Shown: piece by piece, positions 62,872 through 64,000 of the stretch
How positions within the stretch are numbered: the first letter of the stretch is position 1
How the letters are laid out: every line of letters starts with the position of its first letter
Assembly (NCBI GenBank): GCA_963748985.1
Contig: CAVVKQ010000005.1
Coordinates: 124,001-188,000, forward strand
Direction: 5' to 3'
From: RPQJ01 sp963748985
GTDB lineage: Bacteria; Pseudomonadota; Gammaproteobacteria; Steroidobacterales; Steroidobacteraceae
Length of the DNA stretch: 64,000 nt
The notes under the pieces: generated by a model
The model's database searches: none
What the model was told of the DNA's origin: nothing
The model's input: only the letters and a program-made list of their open reading frames with translations
Made by a program: the position numbers and the translations under genes

Positions 62872-63267
62872 TCAAACCTGCACGAAACCGGGAACCCGGA
62901 GCGCTCTTGAGTCGAAGGTTGCGGTCCCTGAGCAGCCAAGTCGACGGTTGTGGGCGGCAATCAGGCAGTCGACGAAGCCGGTCGGCGCGTCCTGCCAGAA
63001 GTAAAGCGCCTCTTCGAGCGCGCTTTCGTGCTCAAAGGTGAATTCTGCAGCAGCGAGCAGCGCTCGAAACGCTGAGACAATCTCGGCCCTGGCCATTTCA
63101 TAGCGGCTGCGCAGCACCCACTCCACTTCGACGATCACGGGCAGCGAGACCAGGACGGGCTCGTGCCTGGCCGCGCACTTTTCGACCAGCAACCGGGCTT
63201 TGCGAGTCTGGGCAGCATCGTCGGCAACGAGCAGCCGGATCAATACATTGGTGTCGACACCGAGCAC
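62872..63267 (-). CDS. vapC: VapC-type PIN-domain toxin
   Basis: 131 residues from a GTG start. PIN nuclease acidic residues are visible: Asp5 in GVDTNVLIRLL, Glu in V-I-V-E-V-E-W-V-L and Asp in G-F-V-D-C-L-I-A-A, with the C-terminal T-F-D-S. Toxins of this family cleave tRNA or rRNA. It starts 10 bases after the stop of the AbrB-type antitoxin gene, the standard pairing. Confidence 0.88.
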   Translation of the reverse strand: MLGVDTNVLIRLLVADDAAQTRKARLLVEKCAARHEPVLVSLPVIVEVEWVLRSRYEMARAEIVSAFRALLAAAEFTFEHESALEEALYFWQDAPTGFVDCLIAAHNRRLGCSGTATFDSRALRVPGFVQV

Positions 63268-63277
63268 TTCCGACGAC

Positions 63278-63487
63278 TCAACGATTCAACTGTTCGGCCA
63301 GCAAGTGCCGCCCTGATTTTGGCTTGACGGCGAGGTCGCGCACGCGACGATTCTTGACCCGGACGATGATCGTCCCGTCGGGAAGTACCGTGTAATGGAC
63401 ACTGTCGCCGGGCCGCAGGCCGGCTGCATCCCGGACGTTCTTCGGAATGGTCGTCTGGCCCTTGCTGGTGATCGTCGACACGGTCAT
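63278..63487 (-). CDS. AbrB/MazE-type antitoxin
   Basis: 69 residues from ATG 63487, with AAGG 8 bases upstream (GTG 63496 is an alternative). The SpoVT/AbrB swapped-hairpin fold shows in T-I-T-S-K-G-Q-T-T-I-P-K-N-V-R and L-R-P-G-D-S-V. The Lys/Arg-rich C-terminus would embrace the toxin. Partner of the VapC-type toxin that follows it; such pairs autorepress their promoter. Confidence 0.87.
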   Translation of the reverse strand: MTVSTITSKGQTTIPKNVRDAAGLRPGDSVHYTVLPDGTIIVRVKNRRVRDLAVKPKSGRHLLAEQLNR

Positions 63488-63624
63488 GACGGACACCTTG
63501 CTTCCTTACAATTTTGAATATTGTAAGGCCAATCAGTCACTGCGGAAATCCCAGCCGAGAGGGTGCGCCACGGGCTTTCGCCTGGCCTGGCGGTTTTCTC
63601 GCCGGAAAACGGAGATTAAGGAGG
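63488..63624. other. Gap between the antitoxin gene and tRNA-Val
   Basis: About 137 bases upstream of the antitoxin gene. An AT-rich patch with an inverted word TTACAATATTCAAAATTGTAA-like character (roughly 63506-63526) stands out from the GC-rich surroundings and may be the toxin-antitoxin operator. No gene is supported here. Confidence 0.45.
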
Positions 63625-63699
63625 TGGTGGGCGGTACTGGGATTGAACCAGTGACCCCTGCCGTGTGAAAGCAGTGCTCTACCGCTGAGCTAACCGCCC
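63625..63699 (-). tRNA. tRNA-Val (anticodon CAC)
   Basis: 75 bases with encoded CCA. Acceptor GGGCGGT, D arm with AGCTCAGCGGTAGAGC, anticodon stem-loop CTGCT-TTCACAC-GGCAG and T loop GGTTCAATCCC. The anticodon CAC reads GUG only, so a second valine tRNA must lie elsewhere. Confidence 0.95.
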
Positions 63700-63755
63700 G
63701 ATAGAAGGCCGCGTAGTTTAGGGGGCCGGGTCGGGAGGGTCAAATCCGGCCCTCT

Positions 63756-64000
63756 TCAGCCCGGCTCGCCGCCCACCAGTGCGAGCAACTCCGCCGTCTT
63801 GTCGCGCATCAGCGCTTCGTTGCCGCGGCTTTCGACGTTGAGGCGAATCAGCGGCTCGGTGTTCGAAGACCGCAGGTTGAAGCGCCACTGGTCGAATTCG
63901 ACGCTGACGCCGTCGGTGTGGTCGAGGGCCTTCGCCATCGGGGCATACTTCTCGAGCACCTCGGCGATGGTCTTTTTCGCATCGGGGACCCGGCGATTGA
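63756..64000 (-). CDS. Phosphomannomutase/phosphoglucomutase (C-terminal part)
   Basis: The last 81 residues of an alpha-D-phosphohexomutase, cut by the window edge at its 5' side. The phosphate-binding domain IV motif F-N-L-R-S-S-N-T-E-P-L-I-R-L-N-V-E is complete, as in ManB/CpsG and AlgC. Upstream sequence needed to name the subfamily is outside the window. Confidence 0.9.
   Translation of the reverse strand, partial: NRRVPDAKKTIAEVLEKYAPMAKALDHTDGVSVEFDQWRFNLRSSNTEPLIRLNVESRGNEALMRDKTAELLALVGGEPG

Overview
The window is a 64-kb stretch of a high-GC gammaproteobacterial chromosome. The assignment rests on two conserved gene orders, rpsB-tsf-pyrH-frr-uppS-cdsA-dxr-rseP-bamA and map-glnD-dapC-dapD, together with a GlrK/QseG/GlrR module, SrkA, YoaA and PhoB/PhoR-Pst. 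A GTP-type PEP carboxykinase, a phasin-like protein and c-di-GMP-I riboswitches suggest the Xanthomonadales/Nevskiales/Steroidobacterales side of the class; this placement is inference. Genes are tightly packed, often with 4-base stop/start overlaps. No phage, IS element, rRNA or CRISPR array was seen.

Layout. 1-8.9 kb, minus strand: translation, isoprenoid, phospholipid and outer-membrane assembly cluster ending in a bamA cut by the window edge, with a good promoter before rpsB. 9-13.8 kb, plus: map, glnD, dapC. 13.8-16.8 kb: small accessory envelope genes (TerB-like protein, PAP2 phosphatase, exported unknowns, one frameshifted lipoprotein). 16.9-33.3 kb: phosphate region with phoA, ppk, pstSCAB-phoU, a second phoU, a porin and phoR-phoB, interrupted by dapD, dapE and a frameshifted dsbB. 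Pho-box-like 11-bp repeats lie before pstS, phoB and the porin. 33.3-43.4 kb: tsaB, yoaA, phasin, pckG, an adenylate cyclase-FHA protein, dusA, a YbdK-type ligase and an N-formylglutamate amidohydrolase. 43.6-49.5 kb: a large PAS/GAF/GGDEF/EAL protein and typA. 49.6-54.3 kb: two lipoproteins, galE, srkA. 54.3-57.8 kb: glrK-qseG-like-glrR. 58.1-61 kb: three paralogous exported Ig-like/FN3-like proteins, two preceded by c-di-GMP-I riboswitches. 61.2-64 kb: tRNA-Glu, tRNA-Ala, gltX, a VapC/AbrB-type toxin-antitoxin pair, tRNA-Val and the 3' end of a phosphomannomutase gene.

Main points of interest. (1) A c-di-GMP circuit is suggested: a GGDEF/EAL enzyme plus two riboswitches on opposite strands in front of paralogous surface-type proteins. 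(2) The GlrR orthologue has lost the GAFTGA loop and has a degenerate Walker B, so classical sigma-54 activation looks impossible. (3) Several convergent intergenic regions hold long and different palindromes: a heptamer repeat that supplies the stop codons of both dapD and phoU, two 30-bp perfect hairpins with mutually complementary loops, a GGAAGG-repeat palindrome, a 22-bp inverted repeat, and a separate REPIN-like pair. (4) dsbB and the lipoprotein gene after phoA are each broken by a single-base shift near a homopolymer; assembly error or true decay cannot be told apart here.
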